Below are positions 18,773 through 27,804 of a stretch of 64,000 bases of DNA, piece by piece. The position numbers and the translations under genes were made by a program. The notes beneath the pieces were generated by a model, which saw only the letters and a program-made list of their open reading frames with translations, had not been told where the DNA came from and did not search any database. Position 1 is the first letter of the stretch, and each line of letters starts with the position of its first letter. Origin of the DNA: DATKZM01 sp035527975 (GTDB taxonomy: Bacteria; Pseudomonadota; Alphaproteobacteria; JAPULJ01); the NCBI GenBank assembly GCA_035527975.1, contig DATKZM010000037.1, forward strand, positions 41,467 to 105,466. The letters run 5' to 3'.

Positions 18773-18932
18773 CGGCGGGCCTTCCGATTGGCGGGTGCGA
18801 GGCACGCACGCGGTATGCGAACCATTGGATATTATAGCAGAATCAGAGCACAAGCGCACTCCCACGGAAGCATGACATGATCGTGCCCGGTTCATGTCTT
18901 GTCCGGTCCCGCCCGAAGGTTTGGATGCAACA

Positions 18933-20525
18933 ATGATCCCACTGTCGTTCGAACAGACCTATCCCTCGCAACGCTCGCCGGTTCTGGCGGAGAATGTCGT
19001 TGCGACGTCTCAGCCCCTGGCTGCGCAGGCCGGCCTCCGCATGTTGATCGCCGGCGGCAATGCGGTCGATGCGGCGCTCGCCGCAGCGATGGCACTTGTT
19101 GTCGTCGAGCCGACCAGCAACGGCCTTGGCAGTGACGCCTTTGCAATCGTCTGGGACGGCAAAGAACTCCATGGCCTCAACGCCTCAGGACGGGCCCCGC
19201 AAGCTTGGACACAAGAGCGCTTCGCAAAGCACGAGCACATGCCGCTCCGCGGGTGGGACAGTGTCACGGTTCCGGGGGCTGTATCGGCCTGGTCCGCGCT
19301 GAGCAAACGGTTCGGCAAGCTCCCATTTGCGGATCTGCTGGCGCCGGCGATTGACTACGCCGAAAACGGTTTCGCGGTCAGCCCGGTGATCGCCGGACAA
19401 TGGGCAAGAATTGCCAGGAACTATGCCGGCCAGCCGGGGTTTGACGAAGCCTTCCTGCCCAGTGGGAGCCCTCCAGCCGCGGGCGAGCGATTTGTCAATG
19501 CGGCGCTCGCCCGCGGTCTGCGGGACATCGCCGCCTCGCACGGGCAAAGCGTCTACAGCGGTGCGTTCGCCGAAGCACTGTGCCGCCATGCAGACGACCA
19601 TGGCGGCGCGCTGACCATGGCCGATCTGGCAGCGCATGAAGCCACGTGGTGCAAAACCATATCGCGGGGCATGGATGACTGGTCGGTTCACGAGTTGCCG
19701 CCGAACACGCAAGGCATTGCGACACTTATGGCGCTTGGGATCCTGCGCCGTTTCGAACTCGGGCGCTTTCCGCCCGACAGCGTCGATGCGCACCACCTCC
19801 AGATCGAAGCAATGAAGCTTGCACTGGCCGACCTTGCAACGCATGTCGGCGATCCCGCTCATATGCCGCTCAACGCCTCCGCGCTGCTCGACGAGCACTA
19901 TCTGGAATCGCGGGCGGGATTGATCGACTTGAAGACCGCCGGCGCCTTCGGCGCCGGCGCCCCGACCGCGGGCGGGACAGTCTATGTGGCCGCCGCCGAC
20001 AGCTCGGGGATGATGGTGTCCTACATCCAGTCCAACTTTCAGGGCTTCGGCTCGGGCGTGGTGGTTCCGGACGTCGGCGCCAGTCTCAACAACCGCGGGG
20101 CCGGTTTCGTGCTTGAGCCAGGTCATCCGAATGCCGTGGGGCCGGGCAAGCAGCCGCTCAACACGATCATTCCGGGGTTCCTGATGCGCGGCAATGAGCC
20201 GTTCATGAGCTTCGGCGTGATGGGAGGGCCGATGCAGGCTCAGGGTCATCTTCAAATGGCGCTGCGGACGGCGCTTTACGGACAGAATCCCCAGGCCGCA
20301 TCGGACGCGCCTCGCTGGCGGGCTGTCGAGGGAAAAAAGCTCGCGATCGAGACAGGAATGGATGAGAGCCTTGTTGCCGGCCTCGCCGAGCGCGGCCACG
20401 AGATCTCTCACGAAGCGCCCGATGCCTCATGGGCATTCGGCGGCGCGCAGCTCGTTTGCAGAACCGGCAGCGGGTACATTGCCGGATCCGATCACCGCAA
20501 AGACGGGTGTGCCGTGGGATTCTAA
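18933..20525 (+). CDS. Gamma-glutamyltransferase family protein (Ntn hydrolase)
   Basis: A 530-residue protein. The family start FEQTYPSQRSPVLAENVVAT supports ATG at 18933; an earlier ATG at 18894 would add 13 unconvincing residues. The predicted autocatalytic nucleophile is Thr349 in GGTVYVAAAD, where the precursor should split into large and small subunits. No signal peptide is evident, so this is probably a cytoplasmic YwrD-type member that acts on gamma-glutamyl or acyl amides rather than periplasmic glutathione. Confidence 0.9.
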   Translation: MIPLSFEQTYPSQRSPVLAENVVATSQPLAAQAGLRMLIAGGNAVDAALAAAMALVVVEPTSNGLGSDAFAIVWDGKELHGLNASGRAPQAWTQERFAKHEHMPLRGWDSVTVPGAVSAWSALSKRFGKLPFADLLAPAIDYAENGFAVSPVIAGQWARIARNYAGQPGFDEAFLPSGSPPAAGERFVNAALARGLRDIAASHGQSVYSGAFAEALCRHADDHGGALTMADLAAHEATWCKTISRGMDDWSVHELPPNTQGIATLMALGILRRFELGRFPPDSVDAHHLQIEAMKLALADLATHVGDPAHMPLNASALLDEHYLESRAGLIDLKTAGAFGAGAPTAGGTVYVAAADSSGMMVSYIQSNFQGFGSGVVVPDVGASLNNRGAGFVLEPGHPNAVGPGKQPLNTIIPGFLMRGNEPFMSFGVMGGPMQAQGHLQMALRTALYGQNPQAASDAPRWRAVEGKKLAIETGMDESLVAGLAERGHEISHEAPDASWAFGGAQLVCRTGSGYIAGSDHRKDGCAVGF

Positions 20526-20617
20526 CCGCCGGGTGATTTAACGGTCATACAAGCGCTGCAACACGCGGTCTTCAAACAACCAATAAACGTCCCATACCGG
20601 CAGCCAGAGCAAGATCG

Positions 20618-20640
20618 CGTCACAATGATATAGTGTGACG
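20618..20640. repeat. Short perfect hairpin CGTCACA...TGTGACG
   Basis: Seven-base perfect arms (20618-20624 and 20634-20640) with a 9-base AT-rich loop lie 93 bases after the gamma-glutamyltransferase gene. The right half shares TAGTGTGA with palindrome 2 near 9.1 kb. Confidence 0.6.
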
Positions 20641-20668
20641 TGAGGAACGTGCTCTAGACATGTGAGTT

Positions 20669-20718
20669 GGATCGAGATTAGCGTCTCAGATCGCAGCGAT
20701 CCGAGACGATCTTGATCC
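20669..20718. repeat. Interrupted palindrome GGATC...GATCC with GTCTC/GAGAC core
   Basis: GGATC, AGAT, GTCTC and GATC on the left match GATC, GAGAC, ATCT and GATCC on the right around a GCAGC centre. It follows a GCTCTAG heptamer, which also precedes the palindromes at 9.0 kb. It looks like an intergenic palindromic repeat rather than a terminator. Confidence 0.65.
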
Positions 20719-20758
20719 AGCGATCGAAGCGCTTCACTGGTCGATGCGGCGGCCCGGT

Positions 20759-21012
20759 TTACTTCGCTGGCCAGGTTGCCTGGATCACTTGATACCGCCT
20801 CAACGTTCTCTCCAGCCAATCCCCGGAATGTTCCGCCAGGTGTTGTAATTGCTGCCGTCCGGCCTTGACCAGCTTCTCTGGCAGATCGGGCTGCACGGAC
20901 AATGAATACAGATGGTCCGCCAGACTGCCGGATCGTCGAGTTCGATCAGCAAGGCAACCTCGCCGGTTTGTTCGCTCAGTCCCGGGAGATTGGAGTAAAT
21001 CACCGGGGTGCC
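20759..21012 (-). pseudogene. Decayed glycosyltransferase (GT4-like), C-terminal fragment with frameshift
   Basis: On the minus strand, one frame reads GTPVIYSNLPGLSEQTGE then LIELDDPAVW (from about 21012). One base later in another frame comes ADHLYSLSVQPDLPEKLV and a helical tail to a stop at 20759. Joined, this is the C-terminal end of a group 1/4 glycosyltransferase (donor-binding GTPV.. and the following helices). Loss of one base at the TGG/GCG junction near 20920 explains the frameshift. The N-terminal part is absent, and the fragment sits just before the monooxygenase start. Confidence 0.75.
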
Positions 21013-21074
21013 GAACTGAATGTCTGACGTCAGCTCCCCACGTATGACCAAGCACGCGATGAAGAGCGCACGAC

Positions 21075-22277
21075 ATGCCGGATACCGCTGACGTCATTGT
21101 TGTCGGCGCCGGCCCGGTCGGGCTGACGGCGGCATACCTCCTCGCCGATGCCGGCGTGCCGGTCACCGTCTTTGAGAAGGAGCCGGGTATTCCCCGCCAG
21201 CTTCGGGCCTCGACCTGGCACCCGCCGACCCTCGACATGCTGGCGTCATCGGGTTTCACCGATATGCTAATCGAGCATGGGCGCATTACCTCGACCTGGC
21301 AGATCCGGGTCCACGAGACCGGTGAGCGGGCTGAGTTCGATCTGTCCGTGCTGAGCGGCGACACCGGTCATCCTTACCGGCTGCAATGCGAACAGGCGGT
21401 CTTTTGCGATGCTGTCGTCGACCGGTTGGCGCGAATGGACAATGTGTCTCTGCGCTTCGGCGAGGACATCGCCGCAGCGGGCCAGTCCGATAGCGCGGCC
21501 TGGGTAGAGACCGACCGCGCGAATGGCGCCCGCGAGCGCCATGAAGCCGCCTACGTCTTTGGCTGCGACGGCGCGCGCAGCGTCGTCCGCGAGGCCATGG
21601 GCGCGCGCTTCGACGGATCGGCCTATCCGGAGATCACGATCCTGGCGACCACGACCTTTCCATTCGAAACCGTGTTGGATGGCTTATCCGGCGTCAACTA
21701 TATCTGGAAGGACGGCGGCACGTTTTCGCTGCTCCACCTTCCGGATTTGTGGCGCTGCGCCTTCTATCCCGAGATCGGTCAAACGCCCGAAGCCGCGCTG
21801 CGCAACGAGGCGATCCAGCGGCACGTCGACGAAATATCGCCCGCGATCGGCGCAATCGAAATCAAGGAAAAGCGCGCCTACCGGGTGCATCAGCGGATCG
21901 CCGACACCTACCGCAGCGGCCGCCTGTTTATTGCCGGCGACGCAGCGCATCTCAACAGCCCAAAAGGCGGCATGGGCATGAATGGCGGGATCCATGACGC
22001 CTTCAGCCTGAGCGACAAGATCATTGCGGTCATGAAGGGCGCCGATCCGGCGGTGCTGGAGGACTACGAGCACGAACGCCGGCCGGTTGCGCTCGACGAT
22101 ATCCTCGGCCAGGCCGATGCGAACCGCGCGCGGATGAACGAGACCAACGCCGATGCGCGGCGCGCAGCGCTGCAAAATCTCCAGGCAATCGCCGCCAATC
22201 CGGCGCGGTGCCATGCTTTTCTGCTTCGCAGCTCGATGATCGATGGTTTGCGAAAGGCAGCCCAGTTCGCTGGCTGA
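21075..22277 (+). CDS. FAD-dependent aromatic-ring-type monooxygenase
   Basis: A 400-residue class A flavoprotein monooxygenase. FAD motifs: GXGXXG as VVGAGPVGLTAAYLLADAG at the N-terminus, the DG motif in FGCDGARSVVREAMG, and the GD motif in LFIAGDAAHLNSPKGGMG. It is related to PHBH- and MhpA-type hydroxylases. It is monocistronic; the substrate is probably a phenolic or other activated ring. Confidence 0.9.
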   Translation: MPDTADVIVVGAGPVGLTAAYLLADAGVPVTVFEKEPGIPRQLRASTWHPPTLDMLASSGFTDMLIEHGRITSTWQIRVHETGERAEFDLSVLSGDTGHPYRLQCEQAVFCDAVVDRLARMDNVSLRFGEDIAAAGQSDSAAWVETDRANGARERHEAAYVFGCDGARSVVREAMGARFDGSAYPEITILATTTFPFETVLDGLSGVNYIWKDGGTFSLLHLPDLWRCAFYPEIGQTPEAALRNEAIQRHVDEISPAIGAIEIKEKRAYRVHQRIADTYRSGRLFIAGDAAHLNSPKGGMGMNGGIHDAFSLSDKIIAVMKGADPAVLEDYEHERRPVALDDILGQADANRARMNETNADARRAALQNLQAIAANPARCHAFLLRSSMIDGLRKAAQFAG

Positions 22278-22398
22278 CGTTAGGCGCCTCTTGGCGCGTC
22301 CGAAAGCGCAATGTTTCGGCTCATGAACCGATCCCTGCGGTCAGGCGCTTGCCAGGCCCGGCGGGCCATACTGCGTGGAACACAATGCCGCCCCCGGC

Positions 22399-23445
22399 TC
22401 AAGAAATACTTGCCGGCGGCGTCACGCCGAGGTCTTCGGCAATACCAGCCAACTGCTCCCATAGCTCGGATGCAATCGGAACCCCGTCCTTCATCTGCTC
22501 GGCCGCTTGACGGTCGCCGCGCTCGCCGGGCATCAGGATCTCGTCGACACCCTCGGCGCGCGGCAGCGCCGCGAGCGCCGTGGCCAGCTCCTCGACCTCG
22601 TCGGCAAAGCCATCGGCGGTGATGAAGGCGGCCGGGTCCACTGCGATCGCGGCGGCGTTCTGAACATTATATGTCGGGCTGTCCCCGCTGAGTGCCGCCG
22701 CAACCAGGGGCAAGCCTCCGGCCAGGCTGGTCATGCACTCGATCATCATGGCAAGTCCGCTGCCCTTGGGACCGGCAAGAGGCAACGGGATCTGCGCGGC
22801 ATGGGGGTCGGTGGTCGCCCGACCGTTGGCGTCGAGCGCCAGGCCCGGCGCCAGTGTCTCGTTATTGGCGCGGGCCTGGGCCAGCTTGCCCCACGGAATC
22901 GCCGAGCTCGCCATATCGAGGACGACCGGGGCGCCGTTCGCCCGCGGCACGCCGATGGCCAGGGGACTGGTGCCGAGCGCCGGCACGCGGCTGCCGTGAT
23001 AGGCCATCAACGGCCGCGAGGCGCAGGTCGCAAGCCCGATCATGCCGGCCTCGGCCGCCTGGCGGACGTAGTAACCCATGGCGCCGGTATGCGTTGTGTT
23101 GCGCACCACCACCCAGCCAACCCCGTGCTCGCGCGCCAGCGCGGCCGCCCGCTCCATTGCCTGCGTCATCATGAAAAGCCCCGGTGCCCGGTCGGCGTCG
23201 ATCAGGCAGGTGGCGCCCTTCTGACGGACGGTTTCGGGCTTCGATGCGGGATTGCGCAAACCCTGCGCGATCCAGGCAAGATACATCGGCACCCGGAAGA
23301 CACCGTGCGACGCCAGCCCCCGCAACTCGGCCCAAACCAGCACCTCGGCCTCGACCGCCGCCTCCCCCGGCCGCAGACCTGCAGCCACGAAGATCGCTTC
23401 GATGAAGGCCTTGAGCGCTGTGTGCTCAAAACGGCCGGCTGCCAT
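22399..23445 (-). CDS. Ldh2/malate-L-lactate dehydrogenase family oxidoreductase
   Basis: A 348-residue protein of the non-Rossmann NAD(P)-dependent 2-hydroxyacid and ketimine reductase family. NTTHTGAMGYYV carries the catalytic His, and GSRVPALGTSPLAIGVPRAN and LAGPKGSGLAMMIE are family segments. ATG at 23445 follows a GTGGGGGAAG site; upstream in-frame residues belong to the shadow of the opposite-strand gene. It is divergent from the hydrolase gene at 23540 with only 94 bases between, so the two promoters must overlap. Possible substrates are ureidoglycolate, malate, lactate or delta-piperideine-type imines. Confidence 0.9.
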   Translation of the reverse strand: MAAGRFEHTALKAFIEAIFVAAGLRPGEAAVEAEVLVWAELRGLASHGVFRVPMYLAWIAQGLRNPASKPETVRQKGATCLIDADRAPGLFMMTQAMERAAALAREHGVGWVVVRNTTHTGAMGYYVRQAAEAGMIGLATCASRPLMAYHGSRVPALGTSPLAIGVPRANGAPVVLDMASSAIPWGKLAQARANNETLAPGLALDANGRATTDPHAAQIPLPLAGPKGSGLAMMIECMTSLAGGLPLVAAALSGDSPTYNVQNAAAIAVDPAAFITADGFADEVEELATALAALPRAEGVDEILMPGERGDRQAAEQMKDGVPIASELWEQLAGIAEDLGVTPPASIS

Positions 23446-23539
23446 CGCGGCTTCCCCCACATCTTCCGATCCGCTAAATGAACCTGCCGCCGGCGCGAGC
23501 GCAACAGAACAGATCGTGGCAACGGACAAGGGGGGACGC

Positions 23540-24451
23540 GTGACGCAGAGCAAAGTCACATTCGATTCCGATGGCCTCGGCCTGGCGGGCATCCTCCACA
23601 TGCCGCGCGGCCTGAAGCAGGGCGAGAAGCGGCCGGGCATGCTCGTCCTGCATGGCTTCGGCACCAGCAAGGACGGCTCGACGCCGTTGAAGGCCGCCGA
23701 AATTCTCGGCGCGCTCGGCTATATCGTGCTCCGCTTCGACATGCGCGGCTGCGGCGAGAGCGGCGGCGAGCGCGCCTGGATCCTCTGCCAGGACCAGGTC
23801 CGCGACACCTCGAATGCGCTGACCTGGCTCGCCAGGCAACCGGGCGTCGACCGCGCCCGCATCGGCGTCTTCGGTCACAGCTTCGGAGCCGCGGTGGCGG
23901 TCTATGCGGGCGGCGTGGACCCTCGGGTCGCCGCCGTGATCGGCTGCGGCGCCTGGGGCGACGGCGTCGCCAAGTTCCGCGAGCAGCACCCCTCGCCTGC
24001 CCAGTGGAAGCGGTTTATCGGAAAATTGGAAGAAGGCCGCCGCTATCGCCAGCGCACGGGCCGATCACTGATGATCCCCCGCTTTTCGATCGTGCCGATC
24101 CCGGTGGCGCAACGAAAGCACCTCGTCGGCGACTGGATCCGGAAGTTCCCGGCCGAAACCGCGATGAGCATGATGGACTTCCGCGCCAACGACGTCGTCG
24201 GCCTCATCGCGCCGCGGCCGCTCCTGCTGCTGCATCCGGCCAACGACACGACGACACCGACCAGCCAGGCGATCGGCCTTTTCCAAAACGCGGGCCAGCC
24301 CTGCGATATGCATCTCGTATCGGGCGTCGATCACTTCATGCTCACCGACGATAAGGGCATCGTGCAGGCGATCATGAGCGACTGGCTGGCGCGGTACTTA
24401 CCATTAAGGAAACAATCAAAGTCCCTGAAACCGCGGCGAAAGGCGAAATGA
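23540..24451 (+). CDS. Alpha/beta hydrolase (acyl-peptidase/esterase type)
   Basis: A 303-residue serine hydrolase. The nucleophile elbow GHSFGAAVA, an oxyanion region LHGFGTSKDG, Asp in HPANDTTTP and His in SGVDHFML form the catalytic set. GTG at 23540 follows AAGGGGGGA and lies where the fold begins. The next gene starts one base after its stop, so they are co-translated. No signal peptide; cytoplasmic. Confidence 0.88.
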   Translation: MTQSKVTFDSDGLGLAGILHMPRGLKQGEKRPGMLVLHGFGTSKDGSTPLKAAEILGALGYIVLRFDMRGCGESGGERAWILCQDQVRDTSNALTWLARQPGVDRARIGVFGHSFGAAVAVYAGGVDPRVAAVIGCGAWGDGVAKFREQHPSPAQWKRFIGKLEEGRRYRQRTGRSLMIPRFSIVPIPVAQRKHLVGDWIRKFPAETAMSMMDFRANDVVGLIAPRPLLLLHPANDTTTPTSQAIGLFQNAGQPCDMHLVSGVDHFMLTDDKGIVQAIMSDWLARYLPLRKQSKSLKPRRKAK

Positions 24452-24452
24452 C

Positions 24453-25379
24453 ATGGGCGCGCGGACATTGAAGGTGATCGTCTTCCCCGGCGGGTTCAAC
24501 CTGCCGATCTGGAGCGGTCTGGCCGCTGGCTATTTCGCCGATGAGGGGCTGGAGCTCGACCTTCATCTAACGACGAGTTCCAAGGAACAGCTCGCCGGCA
24601 TGATCCACGGCGAGTTCGATATCGGCATGACCGGCATCGACAACGTCATCGCATATATGGAGGGCCAGGGTGAGGCGGAGATCCACAAAACGCCTGACCT
24701 CTTTACCTTCATGGGCGGCGACGATGCCTTCCTCAGCCTGGTCACGATCGGCGAGGTGACGTCATTCGATGACCTGCGTGGCCGGACACTCTCGGTCGAC
24801 GCCATGACCACCGGCTTTGCTTTCGTGCTGCGAGAGATGATCGAGAAATCCGGCCTCGAAGATGGCGCCGTGACATTTGAAAGCGTCGGCGGCGTCATGC
24901 AACGTTGGGAGGCACTGAAGGCCGGCGAACAGGCGGGCACGTTGCTGTTGACGCCGTTCGACGTCATCGGCGAGGCGATCGGGCTCAACGTGCTGGCGCG
25001 CGGCCGCGATCACCTGCCCGCCTATCAGGGTGTGGTCGGAGCGGCCAGTCGGACCTGGGCGGCCGAGAACGGAGATGCATTGGTCGGCTATATCCGGGCC
25101 TATCGCCGCGCCCTGGCCTGGCTGTTCGACACATCGAACCGGGCCGCGGCGGAAGCCATTCTGGTCGAGCGAGTTCCCAATATGTCGCCCGAGGTCGCGG
25201 CTGCGGCCTGCGATATCTTCCTCGATCCAAACGCCGGCTTCGAGCCCGCCGCGGCGATCGACTGGGCCGGGATCAATGTGGTCCTGAAGCTTCGAAGCAA
25301 ATACGGCGAGCCACGCAAATCCCTCACCGACGCCCACAAATACGTCGATCTCACCTGGTACGAGAAGGCCGCGCCCTGA
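24453..25379 (+). CDS. NMT1/THI5-like substrate-binding-type protein without signal peptide
   Basis: A 308-residue protein with the SsuA/NMT1 fold pattern: VFPGGFNLPIWSGLAAGYFADEGLELDL at the N-terminus (given here only as a description of the first strand and helix), then FDIGMTGIDNVIAYMEG. Unlike exported relatives it begins directly with the mature fold, so it is predicted cytoplasmic unless the true start was missed; the preceding gene ends one base upstream, which leaves no room. No ABC permease or ATPase is adjacent. It may act as a binding or enzyme-like protein for a pyrimidine-type ligand. Confidence 0.78.
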   Translation: MGARTLKVIVFPGGFNLPIWSGLAAGYFADEGLELDLHLTTSSKEQLAGMIHGEFDIGMTGIDNVIAYMEGQGEAEIHKTPDLFTFMGGDDAFLSLVTIGEVTSFDDLRGRTLSVDAMTTGFAFVLREMIEKSGLEDGAVTFESVGGVMQRWEALKAGEQAGTLLLTPFDVIGEAIGLNVLARGRDHLPAYQGVVGAASRTWAAENGDALVGYIRAYRRALAWLFDTSNRAAAEAILVERVPNMSPEVAAAACDIFLDPNAGFEPAAAIDWAGINVVLKLRSKYGEPRKSLTDAHKYVDLTWYEKAAP

Positions 25380-25761
25380 CGGGTCCGGGTTCCCGTTAAG
25401 GCTATAGAGGCTCGCTGGTCGCAGCCGTGTTGCCCCGTGACCGCACGCGCCCGCTTGTGCCGCCGAGCTCATCGAAAAGGATGAGCTGCGCGACCAAGGG
25501 CACATTTGAGTTCGCGGCGCCAGTGGACGGAGGCAAAAAAAATTTACTAAAATAAGTCCGACAATATCATTCAAATACAAAGTAAATAAACAATGGTTAT
25601 TGACTTGTTAACTTATATATTATCAATGATTACTTAACACGCCGGAATGTTACTATAGGATCACGATATCGGCGTAGGGTTTGTGCCCAAGGCGGCGCCA
25701 TCCCAAAGCGCGCCGGCGCTCAACCAGAGGCTCAACGATAAGAACCGGATTGGGGACCGAT
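25380..25761. other. Gene-free stretch with AT-rich core before the pilin gene
   Basis: No convincing gene in 382 bases. From about 25536 to 25655 the sequence is mostly A and T and contains a GTTAAC and a CTTAAC motif, in sharp contrast to the GC-rich surroundings. It probably holds the promoter of the pilin gene and perhaps a binding site for a nucleoid protein. Confidence 0.5.
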
Positions 25762-25971
25762 ATGCGGATTGACGCGGGGATCGAATGCGGCGTTCACTCG
25801 GTTTGCCGGCTTTCGGTGGACGAGGCTGGCGCGACCGCGCTCGAATACGGCTTTTTCGTCGCCTTCGCCGCCGCCGCACTGCTGATCGGCGCCGAGATCC
25901 TGGCAGGCGGTGTCGACAGTATGTACTCGATAGTCCGCGGCGTTGTCTCCGACAAGGTCGGCGGCAGTTGA
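25762..25971 (+). CDS. Flp family type IVb pilin, orphan
   Basis: A 69-residue protein. DEAGATALEYGFF followed by a hydrophobic helix is the Flp/Tad prepilin signature: a short positively charged leader, cleavage after Gly, Glu at position 5 and then Tyr. ATG at 25762 follows TGGGGA; an upstream TTG would give an atypical arginine-rich leader. No tad or cpa assembly genes are in the window, so assembly would need machinery encoded elsewhere. A hairpin follows at 26010. Confidence 0.85.
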   Translation: MRIDAGIECGVHSVCRLSVDEAGATALEYGFFVAFAAAALLIGAEILAGGVDSMYSIVRGVVSDKVGGS

Positions 25972-26009
25972 TCCACGAGGCGGCACAACTGCATAAAGAA
26001 AAGCCCTTC

Positions 26010-26041
26010 AGATCACCACCTGGCCATTGGTAGGTGGATCT
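26010..26041 (+). terminator. Hairpin after the pilin gene
   Basis: AGAT.CCACCT (26010-26021) pairs with AGGTGG.ATCT (26032-26041), with a 2-base bulge. It lies 39 bases after the pilin stop. No T-run follows, so its function as terminator is uncertain. Confidence 0.4.
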
Positions 26042-26129
26042 CTGGCAGGTAGGCCGGCGGGAACTGGGGCAGCGCGCCCGGGCACCCGGCGCATTCTACC
26101 CGCGGCTATCAAGCTTGTTTCGAAGTTTC

Positions 26130-26280
26130 GCAGAATTCACAAGATTTATTCTCTAGAATTTTAGAAAAAATATCGATAAATCAAAGATAAATTATAATAA
26201 AACACGAACATTAATAGAAATAGTATAGTAAATACATAATTTACTTGTTGCATTTAACCATTATTATTTTTTAATCTCTC
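26130..26280. other. Very AT-rich segment upstream of the DUF2336 gene
   Basis: About 150 bases dominated by A/T, with runs such as TTTTAGAAAAAATAT and TATTATTTTTTAAT. It ends about 65 bases before the DUF2336 start. There is no open frame with protein-like character. It likely contains the DUF2336 promoter; the extent exceeds a normal promoter. The rest of the gene-free stretch 25972-26346 holds only the hairpin noted separately. Confidence 0.55.
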
Positions 26281-26346
26281 CCTGCTCCCGGCCGCTTGTC
26301 TTTATGTAGCGTGGCCAATCGAACCGATTGTTGGAGAGAAAGCCCG

Positions 26347-27663
26347 ATGCTGACGAAAACCGACATCGAGCGCGTGCGCACCGGCGGCATGAGCGCCGAG
26401 ATCGCACCCACCGCCGACAAGCTGGCGGCGGTCTATCGCCACTCGGCCGAGAACAGCGAGAAGCGCAAGCTCGCCGAGGACATCATCGCAATCTGGCTCG
26501 CCCGGGCGGCCACCGAAGTCCGGGAGGCGCTGGCCCGCCAACTCGCCCATTGTCCGTTTCTGCCCCGCGAGCTGGCGCTTGAGATGGCGCGCGACCTGGA
26601 TACAGTGGCCACGCCCATGCTGCGCTATTCGCAGGCATTCACAGACGAGGATCTGAGCGAGATTGCCCGATCCCCCGACCCTGTCCGGCAGATCGCGGTG
26701 GCCATGCGGCGCGAGGTCTCTTATGTGGTCGCCGAAGCGCTCCTCGCGAGCCGAAACGAGACGGTTGTCACGGCGTTGGTGAAAAACGACGGCGCGCGGC
26801 TTTCCGAACGCCTGCTTCACCGTATCGTCGACGGATATCTCGACAGCGTGCCGGTGCATGACGGGTTGGTCGGTCGGGCCGATCTTCCGGTGTCGATCGG
26901 TGAGCGGCTCGTCACCCTAGTATCCGATCAATTGCGTGAGCATCTCGTCACTCGCTTCGAAATGCCGCGCGAGCTCCTGGAAGGGCTCGGCGAGCTCTCG
27001 CGGGAAGCTGCGACATCGGCTCTGCTGCCAGCAAGCGCCAGCGCGCAAACCGCCCGCCGCTTCGCCGACCACCTGAACGATATCGGACGGCTCTCACCGA
27101 CGTTTCTCCTGCGGACCCTGTGCGATGGCAAGGTCGGCGTCTTTATCGCGGGTCTGGCGTCGCGCACCCGGATGCGGGCCGAGCATGTCGGCGAAATCCT
27201 GCGCACGGGCTACCCCGAACAGCAGGCCGATCTCTATTTGCGGGCCGGTATCCCGGAACTGCTTATCCCGGCCCTGCGCGCTGGTGTCGATGTCATCGTC
27301 AATGGCCGCGTGACCAGCGAGGACACTGTCGTCTCGGACGATCAGATCGGCGAGCTCATCGGCCGCATCGTCCAGCAATACGACTTCATCGATCCGATGG
27401 ACCTCGACACGGTGCTGATGCGGCTGTTCCAGGCAATCCGCGACAGCGAGAAAGGCGACCGCCGACGCCCGGAAGCCGCCCGGACCGTGCCGCGGCTCGG
27501 CACCGCCGATCTCCATATATCCGCCCGGCCCGATGCCTCTCGCCCCGACCGGCGGCGGCCGGCCCGGCTGCGAATGCCGGCCGAGGCCAAACCGTGCAGT
27601 ATGAAGCTGGGCCACGGCAATACGATGATCATCAAGCAAAAGTGCGAGAACGGACCGCACTGA
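26347..27663 (+). CDS. DUF2336 domain-containing protein
   Basis: A 438-residue, mostly helical protein. The N-terminal repeats (EVREALARQLAHCPFLPREL, then RQIAVAMRREVSYVVAEALL) are the HEAT-like repeats of DUF2336, a family common in Alphaproteobacteria. The C-terminal 60 residues are rich in Arg, Pro and Ala and probably disordered. ATG at 26347 follows TTGGAGAGAAAG. Function is not established; family members are often near motility or signalling genes, and here the nearest gene is a Flp pilin. Confidence 0.85.
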   Translation: MLTKTDIERVRTGGMSAEIAPTADKLAAVYRHSAENSEKRKLAEDIIAIWLARAATEVREALARQLAHCPFLPRELALEMARDLDTVATPMLRYSQAFTDEDLSEIARSPDPVRQIAVAMRREVSYVVAEALLASRNETVVTALVKNDGARLSERLLHRIVDGYLDSVPVHDGLVGRADLPVSIGERLVTLVSDQLREHLVTRFEMPRELLEGLGELSREAATSALLPASASAQTARRFADHLNDIGRLSPTFLLRTLCDGKVGVFIAGLASRTRMRAEHVGEILRTGYPEQQADLYLRAGIPELLIPALRAGVDVIVNGRVTSEDTVVSDDQIGELIGRIVQQYDFIDPMDLDTVLMRLFQAIRDSEKGDRRRPEAARTVPRLGTADLHISARPDASRPDRRRPARLRMPAEAKPCSMKLGHGNTMIIKQKCENGPH

Positions 27664-27804
27664 CCGGAATTGCTGGTCATTAGGCGGCCCGCAATGTCGA
27701 CCAGACGCTTTCGCGCGGTCGCTTCGACGAGCGTTCGAGCCGTCGGTCGTGATAGTCTGCCCATTCCGTTTGGCGCCGAAACGTGCGTCCTGGGGAGGGG
27801 ATTA

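Noticed and set aside
20538..20819. 93-codon open frame on the minus strand
   Set aside because: It crosses the palindromic repeats, has no recognisable similarity or ribosome site, and overlaps the glycosyltransferase remnant in a different frame.
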